Counted from the first letter of the stretch, positions 53,057 to 61,767 are shown. The stretch: 64,000 nucleotides of DNA from Salininema proteolyticum (GCF_042685645.1 NZ_JBHUNX010000001.1:4526001-4590000), one strand, 5' to 3'. Made by a program: numbers and translations. The notes: generated by a model from the sequence alone, not told the origin.

Positions 53057-53763
53057 TGAGCACCCTTTCCGAGCACTCGGATTATGTCTACGCCGCGATC
53101 GTCTTCGTCGTCGCGATCGGCTTGTACGCCTTCGCCGTCTACCACGGCAACATCTACGGCCACAACGACCCGGACACGCACGACGAAACTACCAGTACGA
53201 ACACGCTCCACGGCCGAGCACAACGGCACGGACGCCCAGCCAGGCGCGTGTTCGGGCGGGCGAAGGCCCGGACGGTGCGTACGGACGGGACTGTCCTGGG
53301 GGCGGTGTCGTTTCTGGCGCGGACGTTCGAGGTCCGCGAGATCGACGTCTACACGGGCGTCATCATCGCCATCGAACCCGGCGGACAGCGTTTGATCGTC
53401 GGGGAGGCTGACTGGGGGTGGGGCTATCCCGGCCGGGTCTACTGGTCGCCCGACCCCAAACGCCACGCATTGTTCTCCGACAACAGTCGTCTGAAGTTCG
53501 CGCTAGAACAACGCGTCTACGCCGTCATCGACCGCGCCGTCTTCGGCGCCGACCTCCCACCACGCTTCCACGAGGAAGTCTGGACCGTGGATCCGTATGT
53601 CTCACCGGACGAGCGAGCACAACAACACCGGCAACCGCAGGTTCAGTCACAGCAGGCGTGGACGCAAGCGCCGTCACCGTCGCTTTCGCGTCCTAGACCG
53701 CAGTCTCAGGGTCAGGGGCAGTGTCAGGGGGTGGGTCGTGACCGTGCTGTATTTGCCGCCTGA
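53056..53763 (+). CDS. Membrane-anchored hypothetical protein with Gln/Pro-rich tail
   Basis: A 235-residue protein: one N-terminal membrane helix (YVYAAIVFVVAIGLYAFAVY, about residues 10-29), a basic linker, a beta-rich domain (REIDVYTGVIIAIEPGG, GRVYWSPDPKRHALFSDNSR) and a Gln/Pro/Ser-rich tail from about residue 190. Coupled to the upstream gene by TAATG. Its last 26-166 bases overlap the next gene in another frame. Function unknown. Confidence 0.55.
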   Translation: MSTLSEHSDYVYAAIVFVVAIGLYAFAVYHGNIYGHNDPDTHDETTSTNTLHGRAQRHGRPARRVFGRAKARTVRTDGTVLGAVSFLARTFEVREIDVYTGVIIAIEPGGQRLIVGEADWGWGYPGRVYWSPDPKRHALFSDNSRLKFALEQRVYAVIDRAVFGADLPPRFHEEVWTVDPYVSPDERAQQHRQPQVQSQQAWTQAPSPSLSRPRPQSQGQGQCQGVGRDRAVFAA

Positions 53764-54034
53764 CACTTCCGACCTCGGCACGCTCCACCACTACGAGCAT
53801 GTCTTCGACGTCCACTACGACGCCGAGGCCGGCACGGTCTTCCTGCTCGAACCGACCGACGACGACACACCGGTCCAGCAACGGGTTCCGGCCGTCATCG
53901 CCGTCTGCGGTGGAGGAGTCTGGGCCAAACTCACGCTCTACTCCGACGAGCTCTACAAACAAGCCCGCACGTTTCGCAACTGGGAGAACGAAATCCGCGA
54001 CGCCATCATGATCCACATACAGCGGCATCGGTGA
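53738..54034 (+). CDS. Small hypothetical protein overlapping its neighbour
   Basis: A 98-residue beta-rich protein (TVLYLPPDTSDLGTLHHYEH, VFLLEPTDDDTPVQQRVPAV) with a C-terminal helix (FRNWENEIRDAIMIHIQ). GTG 53738 is the likelier start; an ATG at 53597 in the same frame would add 47 very basic residues and overlap the upstream gene by 167 bp. It ends ten bases before a perfect hairpin. Function unknown. Confidence 0.5.
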   Translation: MTVLYLPPDTSDLGTLHHYEHVFDVHYDAEAGTVFLLEPTDDDTPVQQRVPAVIAVCGGGVWAKLTLYSDELYKQARTFRNWENEIRDAIMIHIQRHR

Positions 54035-54043
54035 CTGACCAAC

Positions 54044-54094
54044 TGAGTTAAATGCTGGTGCCGAGGCTTTGCCTCGGCACCAGCATTTAACTCA
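54044..54094. terminator. 24-bp perfect hairpin
   Basis: The arms at 54044-54067 and 54071-54094 pair over 24 bases without a mismatch around the loop TTT; the arms begin tgagttaaatgctggtgccg. Downstream of the small-gene cluster it could be a terminator, though without a T run, or a relic of a small mobile element. Confidence 0.65.
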
Positions 54095-54307
54095 TGGTGG
54101 CTGCCCAAGTAGTTTGTGGACTCGTTTGCCGTAAATCCAGTGCCACGGTGTTATGCACGAGTCCGGCATCGTCATTAGGGCCTGGGAAAGTGGTCCCGAG
54201 AGTGCCTCGAGAAGTCTGTGAAGAATCTGTATGTTGGAGAGATCGGTTCTGAAATGTGGAGCTTCTGGCTACCCTTTTCACGCGTATATCAGCAGTTCAT
54301 CAAGGGT
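54095..54307. other. Gene-free AT-rich interval
   Basis: Between the perfect hairpin and the antitoxin promoter. Composition is lower in GC than most of the window. I see no supported gene. Confidence 0.4.
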
Positions 54308-54359
54308 TTGATACTTTCCTTAGCACGTTATAGTATCTGATCAGATACATTCGGGAGGG
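54308..54359 (+). promoter_or_regulatory. Promoter and palindromic operator of the toxin-antitoxin operon
   Basis: TTGATA (54308-54313) and TATAGT (54329-54334) fit a promoter with a short 15-base spacer. A perfect 16-bp palindrome, gtatctgatcagatac (54333-54348), overlaps the -10 and start point and is a likely operator for the HTH antitoxin. GGAGGG follows as the ribosome site. Confidence 0.75.
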
Positions 54360-54362
54360 ATC

Positions 54363-54872
54363 ATGGGTGGAGAGATCATTCGAGAGGCCCGACAAGCCGC
54401 TGGACTTACACAAGAGGAATTGGCCAAACGCTCGAAGACTTCGCGCACCTCACTTTCGGCATATGAACATGGCAGGAAATCGCCGACCTTGGAGACCACC
54501 GAGCGCATCCTCAAGGCAGCGGGGTCAGGTTTGGCTCTCGATCAAGACATCGAATTCACCCTGATGCGATCCCCACGTGGGAGGGTCTTCACCGTGCCGG
54601 GCAGGTTGCCGCGATTGCCGGTCGCCGATGCAATGGCGTCAGTGCGGCTCCCCCTGCACCTGAGCTGGTCGGGGTCGGATCGCACCTTTGACATGTCCGA
54701 CCGGAGACAGCGCACGCGAGTGTACGAGGTCGTCCTCCGGGAAGGCACAGCGGACGACATTCTCTGCTTCATCGACGGAGTACTTCTGGTCGACCTGTGG
54801 GAAGAGCTGGTCCTGCCAGGTGCTATTCGCAATGCGTGGGAACCGCTGGTGACAGGTGGCAAAGGAAGATGA
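54363..54872 (+). CDS. XRE-family HTH antitoxin (AbiEi-like role)
   Basis: A 169-residue protein. The N-terminal XRE helix-turn-helix (EIIREARQAAGLTQEELAKR, then TSLSAYEHGRKSPTLETTERI) covers residues 4-60; the remainder is a partner-binding domain. It overlaps the following nucleotidyltransferase-like gene by ATGA and lies behind a perfect palindrome, the layout of an autoregulated type IV toxin-antitoxin pair. Confidence 0.85.
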   Translation: MGGEIIREARQAAGLTQEELAKRSKTSRTSLSAYEHGRKSPTLETTERILKAAGSGLALDQDIEFTLMRSPRGRVFTVPGRLPRLPVADAMASVRLPLHLSWSGSDRTFDMSDRRQRTRVYEVVLREGTADDILCFIDGVLLVDLWEELVLPGAIRNAWEPLVTGGKGR

Positions 54873-55514
54873 CAGGCGAGTCCCTCACAGGGTTTCAAGT
54901 TGAAGTCCTCCGGATTTTCTTTGACCTTCCGGAAAGCCGTGGTTTCGCCCTCACCGTTGGTGACGAACTGATCGCCCAGGGCCTGACGTCACGCGAGACT
55001 CGAGGACCTCGACCTGTTCACCGCTGTGAACACTGGAAGCGTTCTGACTGCAGTAGAGGCGCTAACGGCATCCTGTCAGGATCGGGGCTGGTCGACGAGG
55101 ACGATCCAGGGAAGCGTAACATTCGTTCGTTTGCTGGTGGAGTCCGAACACGGACCTTTGCTCATCGACCTCGCCGTGGACGTTGCTCCATCGCGGCCGC
55201 CGATTCGAACGGCGGTGGGCCCGGCTTTCGATCCGGAGGAATTGGCAGGTAGGAAGCTGATCGCGTTGTTCGACAGAGCCGAGGCTCGTGACTTTGCCGA
55301 TGTCTATCTTCTTTCCCAGCGTTTCGGGCGCCAGGCGTTGCTGGATCGCGCGGCAGAGGTGGATCTTGGATTCGATACTGCCGTCCTTGCTCAGATGATG
55401 CGAGGTCTGGGCCGATTCGATGATGATGAGATTCCCATCGATCCTGGTCTCGTGGAGAGTGTTCGTCGGGATTTCGCCGAGTGGGCCGATGCGCTGGACG
55501 GCAGGAATCCCTGA
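54869..55514 (+). pseudogene. Frameshifted AbiEii/AbiGii-type nucleotidyltransferase toxin
   Basis: The frame from ATG 54869 reads MTGESLTGFQVEVLRIFFD... as far as TSRETR, then shifts. One extra G in the gg at 55004-55005 separates it from the frame that continues DLDLFTAVNTGS... and ADVYLLSQRFGRQALLDRA to stop 55512-55514. Joined, the product (about 214 residues) follows the AbiEii layout (RETRDLDLF metal region; ELAGRKLIALFDRAEARDFADVYLL, quoted here as AGRKLIALFDRAEARDF). The early GG-T-A-L motif is altered to LTVGDEL. Either a dead toxin, a programmed shift or a sequencing error. Confidence 0.75.
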
Positions 55515-55537
55515 ACTTGACTGAACGGCAACAAGAA

Positions 55538-55570
55538 GCCGGTTCTCACTGAGAGCCGGCCTTTTGTTTT
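55538..55570 (+). terminator. Intrinsic terminator after the toxin gene
   Basis: The arms gccggttctc and gagagccggc (55538-55547, 55551-55560; one G-T pair) enclose a three-base loop and are followed by cttttgtttt. It lies 24 bases downstream of the toxin stop. Confidence 0.85.
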
Positions 55571-55578
55571 GAGGAGCT

Positions 55579-55827
55579 ATGAGGGTCCGAGCTCGCGGCC
55601 AGTTGATGTGGGTCATCGCAGAGAACTTGGCCATGTCGTGGAAACGCACTGCCGACCGCGCTGCTAGTGAATGGATCTCGCTTTCTGCCTACCTGAGGCA
55701 GCTGGTCCATGAGGAAGCCGCCCGGCCCACCAATGCGGAGGTCATTCAACGAATCGAGGCGGAGCGCCCTGTCGAAGCGACCATGGATGAGGTCCGCTCC
55801 TTCATTGAGGCGGAGCGTTGGCAGTGA
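55579..55827 (+). CDS. VapB-like antitoxin (orphan, altered N-terminus)
   Basis: An 82-residue protein. From about residue 22 it matches the common antitoxin pattern: RTADRAASEWISLSAYLRQL, then EEAARPTNAEVIQRIEAERP and a C-terminal toxin-binding helix. The usual N-terminal beta strand is replaced by atypical sequence, suggesting a frameshift near the start. GAGGAG stands before ATG 55579. No PIN-domain toxin follows: the frame after it is short and lacks acidic motifs. Confidence 0.6.
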   Translation: MRVRARGQLMWVIAENLAMSWKRTADRAASEWISLSAYLRQLVHEEAARPTNAEVIQRIEAERPVEATMDEVRSFIEAERWQ

Positions 55828-55982
55828 CACCGGCCGACGCTTTCACGATTCGGGCGGCGCTGCTACGGCGGCGGTGGCGACTCCTGGCAACGCCACGAGT
55901 TTCAGCGTGAGTTCTGACGAGCCTTTCCGGTTCTCCCCATTGTCCTCGGGTCGGCCACCGACTCCGCGACAGGGAAAGGACG

Positions 55983-56279
55983 TCACAGGACGTGCCCGAA
56001 CCACACCTTGCGCTCGATCAACATGGGCCGCACTAGGCCTGCGATGTGCTCCGCGTAATGCTCCGAGTCCAGGTGCGATTGGAAGGCGGCCTCGTCAGTG
56101 AACTGCTCGTACAGCGTGAACCTGGCCTCTTCGCCTTGTTCCGCGTCCTCATGCACAAAGTACAGGACGTTCCCCGGCTCCTTCTCTCGGACCGATTCGC
56201 GCATGACTGCAAGCGTGGAACGAATCAGGCCGGCGTCTTCAGGCCTGCATTTGTAATGGGCGATGACGGCATATGTCAT
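55983..56279 (-). CDS. Antibiotic biosynthesis monooxygenase (ABM) family protein
   Basis: A 98-residue ferredoxin-fold protein: YAVIAHYKCRPEDAGLIRST, a middle strand (NVLYFVHEDAEQGEEARFTL) and FTDEAAFQSHLDSEHYAEHI, the usual ABM sequence pattern. Members act as small monooxygenases, heme degraders or simple dimers. ATG 56279 with AGGTCC-poor upstream sequence; the fold call does not depend on the exact start. Confidence 0.88.
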   Translation of the reverse strand: MTYAVIAHYKCRPEDAGLIRSTLAVMRESVREKEPGNVLYFVHEDAEQGEEARFTLYEQFTDEAAFQSHLDSEHYAEHIAGLVRPMLIERKVWFGHVL

Positions 56280-56426
56280 AGGTCCTCCCTCAGCTCGTTC
56301 TCAGTAGACCACGGTTGGCCGACGATTGTCCCTTTCCGACGTGAAGGGAGCAGCCGCGTCATCTAGGCGGCCGGGAACACGAGCGCTTGGACGACGAAGG
56401 AGTTTCGGCATCCCTTGGTTTCACTT
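56280..56426. other. Decayed sequence upstream of the integrase remnant
   Basis: Probably the rest of the broken integrase or other accessory sequence; no frame here reads as a conserved protein. Confidence 0.35.
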
Positions 56427-56578
56427 CTGCCCGGCGATTGGGTGCGCGAGGAACTGATCGCGGACTTGGTCGGGTACAAGAAGACCAGCATGACGGGGAC
56501 CGTCTACCGCCAACAGTTGCGGCCGGGGCCACTTCTGGCGCTGAGGTGCTGGACAAGGTAATTGAACAGGACATTTAG
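56427..56578 (+). pseudogene. Tyrosine recombinase (integrase) C-terminal remnant
   Basis: The frame containing GDWVREELIADLVGYKKTSM and TGTVYRQQLRPG matches the end of phage-type integrases (expected I-A-D-L-x-G-H-K-S-T-x-M-T-x-x-V-Y-R-x-Q-L-R-P), with His replaced by Tyr but the catalytic VYR Tyr kept. At about 56526 it shifts frame into ATSGAEVLDKVIEQDI and stop. All upstream parts are missing. It lies 65 bp from tRNA-Ala, the classic position of an integrase beside its attachment site. Confidence 0.7.
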
Positions 56579-56607
56579 GGGTAATGAGTAACAGACTGAG
56601 TAACAAG

Positions 56608-56638
56608 AAAGGCTCTGGGAGTGATTCCCAGAGCCTTT
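56608..56638 (-). terminator. Terminator downstream of tRNA-Ala
   Basis: The arms aaaggctctggga and tcccagagccttt pair perfectly around gtgat. On the minus strand the stem is followed by T residues, so it fits an intrinsic terminator for the tRNA gene. Confidence 0.8.
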
Positions 56639-56643
56639 TCTGC

Positions 56644-56719
56644 TGGTGGAGCTAAGGAGATTCGAACTCCTGACCTCTTCCATGCCATGGAAGCGCGCTA
56701 CCAACTGCGCCATAGCCCC
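56644..56719 (-). tRNA. tRNA-Ala (anticodon GGC)
   Basis: A 76-base tRNA on the minus strand beginning GGGGCTATGGCGCAG and ending with encoded CCA. The acceptor stem (GGGGCTA/TAGCTCC, with one G-T pair) closes; the anticodon stem CTTCC/GGAAG carries the loop ATGGCAT with anticodon GGC; the T loop reads TTCGAAT. It is the likely attachment site of the decayed element upstream. Confidence 0.97.
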
Positions 56720-56870
56720 GTGAGCTTGTCTTCCGGGCGTTGCGCCCTTCGACCCTGACTATATTACACATCCTCCCAGCGGGCCGCCAACGGGGGGTGC
56801 GAGGTCGCGGTCACACATTATGACCAGGCAAAACGCGCCAATCGTCCGCACTATGTGGCCTGGGTCAAAG

Positions 56871-58301
56871 CTACTCCCAAATGACCGAGCGGGCATGCCT
56901 CCTGGGCTGGAAGACGTCCGACAGCTGGGAGGCGACGGCCAGCAGCCGCGAGGTCGACCCGGGCGGCCCGATCAGCTGCACCGAGGAGGGCAGCCCGTCA
57001 TGCCGCGAGCCAACCGGCACGACGACGGCGGGCAACCCGGTCACTCCGGCGGGAGCGGTGAAGGCCGCTGAGGAGACCAGTCCGTTGACGTTCGCCCGCA
57101 GTGTCGCCTCCGACCAGGACCGCGCGGCGGCGGGCCCGGAGGGAAGGGCGGGCGTGATGAGCAGGTCGACGTTGTTCACGCTGAACCAGTCCTCGATGTG
57201 CCGCCTTGCACGCTCTCCCTGGCCGAGCAGCCCGGCGATCCGGTTCTGCCGGTGCAGGGTCGCGCCGAGGCTCGCCAGGTGGCGGGTCCGCCGCTGCAGG
57301 GCGCGGAAGTGCCGCGAACGGTGGAACGCCGCGGTGGCCCACACGGCGGAGGAGACGGTGGGCAGACGCCGCCCCCAGTCGGCCTTGGCGCGAAGCGTCC
57401 GGTGACCGGCGTCGGTGAGCGCCCGGACGGCCTGCAAGAGGGAGGCCGTGTTGTCCTCGTCGGCCTTCCCCGGCATGGGGGTGCTGGTCGAGGCGGCGAT
57501 GCGCAGTGGGCGGGGCTCCTCGCGAGCGCTGTAGTCGCGGTTGGTGAGGGTACTGACGCCGAGAACCAGGTCGGCGGCGGTGGTGGCCATGAGGCCGGGC
57601 TTGTGGACGTACCAGACGGGAGAGGGCTGGTCGGTGGCGGTGACCTCGGTTTCGGGACTGTAGGCGAACAGCCCGCACGAGGCGGCGGCGGTGCGCACTC
57701 CGCCAGCGGTGGCGGGCCCGTCGAGCCCGATGGCCAACGGCGCCAGCCCGAGGGCGAGCGCGGCGGCCGCTCCTCCGGAAGGCCCGCCGGGGCTGTGCTC
57801 GGGGTGGTGGGGGTTGCGCAGCACCTGTCCGGGCTGGTCGGTGGCGGGCCACAGCCCCAGTTCGGAGGATCGTGTCGTGGCTATCATGACGGCGCCGGTG
57901 CCTTTGAAGCGCCGGATGGCCTCGTGGTCGCGGTCGGGCGACTCGATGAACGTGGCGTTCGACCCCAGTTGGGAGGCCTGTCCGGCGAGGGGCAGCTGCT
58001 GGCAGGTGATGACGGGGACTCCGGCGGTGGGCAGGGCGGAGCGGTCGGGCTCGGGCACGGGCACGGGGATCTCCGGGAAGAGCTCGGTGGAGCCGTTGGA
58101 GGTCCCCGTGTCGGCCGAGGAGTCGAGGGTGTCGATCAGCTGGGCCTCGATGGAGGCGGCTTCGTGGCGCAGGTTGTGGACGCAATCGTCGGGCCGGCGC
58201 TTGTAGTGGTCGAGGTGGTCGTGGAGGACCGCCTCGGCCGTGGCGTCATTGCGGCGAACCGCGGTGGCAATGTCCAATGCTGTTGCGCCGGCCCAGGTCA
58301 C
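56871..58301 (-). CDS. Amidase-signature-family protein lacking catalytic residues
   Basis: A 476-residue protein with the amidase fold (ending in PAGVTGLPAVVVPVG and GLPSSVQLIGPPGSTSRLLA). All three catalytic positions differ from the family: the Lys region reads GVPVITCQQLPLAG (Lys to Cys, about residue 100); GGSSGGSA reads GGPSGGAA (cis-Ser to Pro, about 174); and the nucleophile region GG-S-I-R reads AGGVRTAAASCG (Ser to Gly, about 199). It is therefore probably not an active Ser-Ser-Lys amidase. GTG 58301 has AAGGAG upstream. It lies 56 bp downstream of metB. Confidence 0.85.
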   Translation of the reverse strand: MTWAGATALDIATAVRRNDATAEAVLHDHLDHYKRRPDDCVHNLRHEAASIEAQLIDTLDSSADTGTSNGSTELFPEIPVPVPEPDRSALPTAGVPVITCQQLPLAGQASQLGSNATFIESPDRDHEAIRRFKGTGAVMIATTRSSELGLWPATDQPGQVLRNPHHPEHSPGGPSGGAAAALALGLAPLAIGLDGPATAGGVRTAAASCGLFAYSPETEVTATDQPSPVWYVHKPGLMATTAADLVLGVSTLTNRDYSAREEPRPLRIAASTSTPMPGKADEDNTASLLQAVRALTDAGHRTLRAKADWGRRLPTVSSAVWATAAFHRSRHFRALQRRTRHLASLGATLHRQNRIAGLLGQGERARRHIEDWFSVNNVDLLITPALPSGPAAARSWSEATLRANVNGLVSSAAFTAPAGVTGLPAVVVPVGSRHDGLPSSVQLIGPPGSTSRLLAVASQLSDVFQPRRHARSVIWE

Positions 58302-58357
58302 GTGCTGCTCCTTCGTTGGACGGCCAGGCCGTCGTGGTGTTCGCTGGAGGGAACCCC

Positions 58358-59503
<1,146 letters not shown>

Positions 59504-59590
59504 GGCTCAAACCTAACCGATCCGGGGGCGGCGGGTGTGCGGCACGCGGAGGTTTGCGCGGGCGTCTTACTCTCAAAATATAGGAATTTA

Positions 59591-59604
59591 TCCTTCCGAA
59601 AGGA
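59591..59604 (+). promoter_or_regulatory. Ribosome-site hairpin upstream of the calcium-loop gene
   Basis: tccttccgaaagga is a near-perfect inverted repeat containing the AAGGA ribosome site of the gene at 59614, which could reduce its translation when folded. Confidence 0.45.
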
Positions 59605-59613
59605 CATAGCGCA

Positions 59614-59853
59614 ATGACTACCGACCAGATCGAGAAGAAGAGGACCGCCGCTCGCGACAACGACTCAGACAAGACCGGCCGTCTCATCGACGAGGACGGC
59701 GACGGCGTCATCGACGGCATCGACCTCACCGGTGACGGCAGGGCCGACCGCAAGGTCGACCTGTCCGCGAGCACGGCCAAGGCCGACGACCTCACCAGGG
59801 TCACCGGCGACGACGACGGCTTCATGGACTCCGAGCCCGAGGAGCAGATGTAG
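59614..59853 (+). CDS. Small acidic protein with two calcium-binding-type loops
   Basis: A 79-residue acidic protein without a signal peptide. Two D-x-D-G-D-G type loops (DEDGDGVIDGID and DLTGDGRADRKVD, about residues 27-50) resemble the calcium loops of dockerins or EF-hand-like repeats. The rest is charged and probably disordered. AAGGA precedes ATG 59614. It is convergent with larC (stops adjacent at 59853/59854). Function unknown. Confidence 0.75.
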   Translation: MTTDQIEKKRTAARDNDSDKTGRLIDEDGDGVIDGIDLTGDGRADRKVDLSASTAKADDLTRVTGDDDGFMDSEPEEQM

Positions 59854-61020
59854 TCAGAGGTATTCCGCCGCGGCCGCTTCCGCTTGGGCCAGAACGGTTT
59901 TTAGCGGAAGGCCGAGCACCTCGGCCGCGGCGGCCGCATCGCGGTACTCGACGCTCACGTTGACGACCGCGCCGCCGGACCGGGCGATTTTGACGCCGAT
60001 CTGCTGCCCCCGCAGCGTGATCGAGTCGTACTCGCGCTCGGCGGCGCGTTTGCCGACCTCCCAGAAGCGCATGCCGATGCTGGTGGTCTCCGCCAGGATC
60101 GCCTCTTCGACGGTCTCCCGGTCCTCGGCCCCGCACAGGACGTGCAGGGTGTGGGCCGGGCGGCCCTTCTTCATGACTATGGGGCTCAGCCAGGCGTCCG
60201 AGGCGCCGGCCTCCATCAGGCGGGACAGGACCGGCGGCCAGAGCCGGGGATCCATGTCGTCCACATTGGTTTCGATGACCACGGGGCGGGGAGACGCCTG
60301 TCCGCCTTCTCCCACGACGAGGCGCAGGACGTTGGCCTTCTGCGTCGGATTGCGCACGCCCACGCCGAGTCCCGTCCGGTCGACGACCATGCCCGGCAGG
60401 GGTCCGAAGTCGTCGGCGGCGGCGGCGATGACCGCCGCGCCGGTGGGGGTGCAGGCCTCGTAGGGGACCTCGCCGGCCACCGGCATGCGCCGTTCGCGGG
60501 CGATGGCCACGACGGCCGGGGCGGGCAGCGGGATCGAACCGTGGGCGCCGCGCGTGGTCCCGTCTCCGACGGTCACCGTCGAGCAGACGATCCTCTCCAG
60601 CCCCAAGTGGTTCAGGCCGGCGGCGGAGCCGACGATGTCGGCGATCGAGTCGAGGGCGCCGACCTCGTGGAAGTGGACCTCTTCGGGGCTCGTGCCGTGG
60701 ACACTGGCCTCCGCCTCGGCCAGGAGGCCGAAGGCGCGCAGGGCGAGGTCCTTGGTTCCCTGGGATATCGGGGCGTCGGCGATGAGGGCGCGGACGGACT
60801 TCCAGCGGCGGTCGTTCGCCGTCTCCGGCACGGTGACGGTCACGCGGGTGCCGTGCAGCCCGTGGCGGGCGTCGGGCTCCTCGGAGAGGACGACCTTCTC
60901 CGGCAGTCCGAGGGCGTCGACGGCCTCCTGCATGACCGGCAGCGGGACGCCCGCGTCCGCGAGGACGCCGAGGAACATGTCCCCGCTGGCTCCGGCCGAG
61001 GCGTCGATCCATCCGATCAT
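59854..61020 (-). CDS. larC: Nickel-pincer cofactor biosynthesis protein LarC
   Basis: A 388-residue LarC, which inserts nickel (CTP-dependent) into the pincer cofactor of lactate racemase-type enzymes. It begins IGWIDASAGASGDMFLGVLADAG, the family start, and has HGTSPEEVHFHEVGALDSIADIVG (short form EVHFHEVGALDSIADIVG), TPTGAAVIAAA and VIETNVDDMDPRLWPPVL, near-consensus. No frameshift is needed, unlike LarC of lactobacilli. It lies ten bases downstream of larB on the same strand. Confidence 0.95.
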   Translation of the reverse strand: MIGWIDASAGASGDMFLGVLADAGVPLPVMQEAVDALGLPEKVVLSEEPDARHGLHGTRVTVTVPETANDRRWKSVRALIADAPISQGTKDLALRAFGLLAEAEASVHGTSPEEVHFHEVGALDSIADIVGSAAGLNHLGLERIVCSTVTVGDGTTRGAHGSIPLPAPAVVAIARERRMPVAGEVPYEACTPTGAAVIAAAADDFGPLPGMVVDRTGLGVGVRNPTQKANVLRLVVGEGGQASPRPVVIETNVDDMDPRLWPPVLSRLMEAGASDAWLSPIVMKKGRPAHTLHVLCGAEDRETVEEAILAETTSIGMRFWEVGKRAAEREYDSITLRGQQIGVKIARSGGAVVNVSVEYRDAAAAAEVLGLPLKTVLAQAEAAAAEYL

Positions 61021-61030
61021 CTGAGAACCC

Positions 61031-61729
61031 TCAATCCTTGGTCTGGTCGGTCAGTCTGAGCATGCGCAGGGCCGCCTGCGCCGCCCCGAAGCCGTTGTCG
61101 ATGTTGACCGTCGTGATCCCCGGAGCGCACGAGTTCAGCATAGTGAGCAGCGCCGAGAGGCCGCCGAAGGAGGCGCCGTACCCGACCGAGGTGGGCACGG
61201 CGATCAGCGGCCGGTCGGTCAGCCCCGCCACCACGCTGGGCAGCGCGCCCTCCATGCCGGCCACGACGACCAGCACCGAGAACGACCGCAGCCGCTCCTC
61301 CTGGGCCAGCAGGCGGTGGATGCCGGCGACCCCGACATCGGCTATGAGATGCGTCTCCATGGCCAGGGCGCGGGAGGTGTACAGCGCCTCGTGGGCCACC
61401 GGCAGGTCCGAGGTGCCCGCGCAGACGACCCCGACCGTGCCCAGGGACGGCTCCGGGAAGTCGCCCACGACGGCCAGGGTCTCGGCCACGGTGACCCCGT
61501 CGAAGGCGGCTTTGACCGCCTCCAGGCACGCCGGCTCGCACCGTGTGGCCAGCGCCGGCAGCTCCGGATGGGCGTTCCGCAGCTCGGTAAGGGCCCGGAC
61601 GACCTGGTCAGGGGTCTTTCCGGCGGCGAAGACGGCTTCCGCCGCACCGGTGCGCCGGGGGCGGTCCACGTCGATCTTGAGCTCCCCGAGGTCGGTGAAA
61701 CCGGGGGAGCGGCGGTCGTTTTCCTGCAC
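61031..61729 (-). CDS. larB: Nickel-pincer cofactor biosynthesis protein LarB
   Basis: A 232-residue AIR-carboxylase-like protein that carboxylates and hydrolyses nicotinic acid adenine dinucleotide in the pincer pathway. The C-terminal domain has VGVVCAGTSDLPVAHEAL, VVVAGMEGALPSVVAGL and VPTSVGYGASFGGLSALLTM, all conserved in LarB. It is the first gene of larB-larC; no larE (sulphur transferase) or larA (racemase) gene is in the window. Confidence 0.94.
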   Translation of the reverse strand: MQENDRRSPGFTDLGELKIDVDRPRRTGAAEAVFAAGKTPDQVVRALTELRNAHPELPALATRCEPACLEAVKAAFDGVTVAETLAVVGDFPEPSLGTVGVVCAGTSDLPVAHEALYTSRALAMETHLIADVGVAGIHRLLAQEERLRSFSVLVVVAGMEGALPSVVAGLTDRPLIAVPTSVGYGASFGGLSALLTMLNSCAPGITTVNIDNGFGAAQAALRMLRLTDQTKD

Positions 61730-61767
61730 GAGTCGATAATGCCACTCCGGTCGGATATCTTTCTAGA

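Noticed and set aside
54087..54281. Minus-strand frame after the 24-bp hairpin
   Set aside because: Starts within the hairpin flank, has no ribosome site and no recognisable protein pattern.
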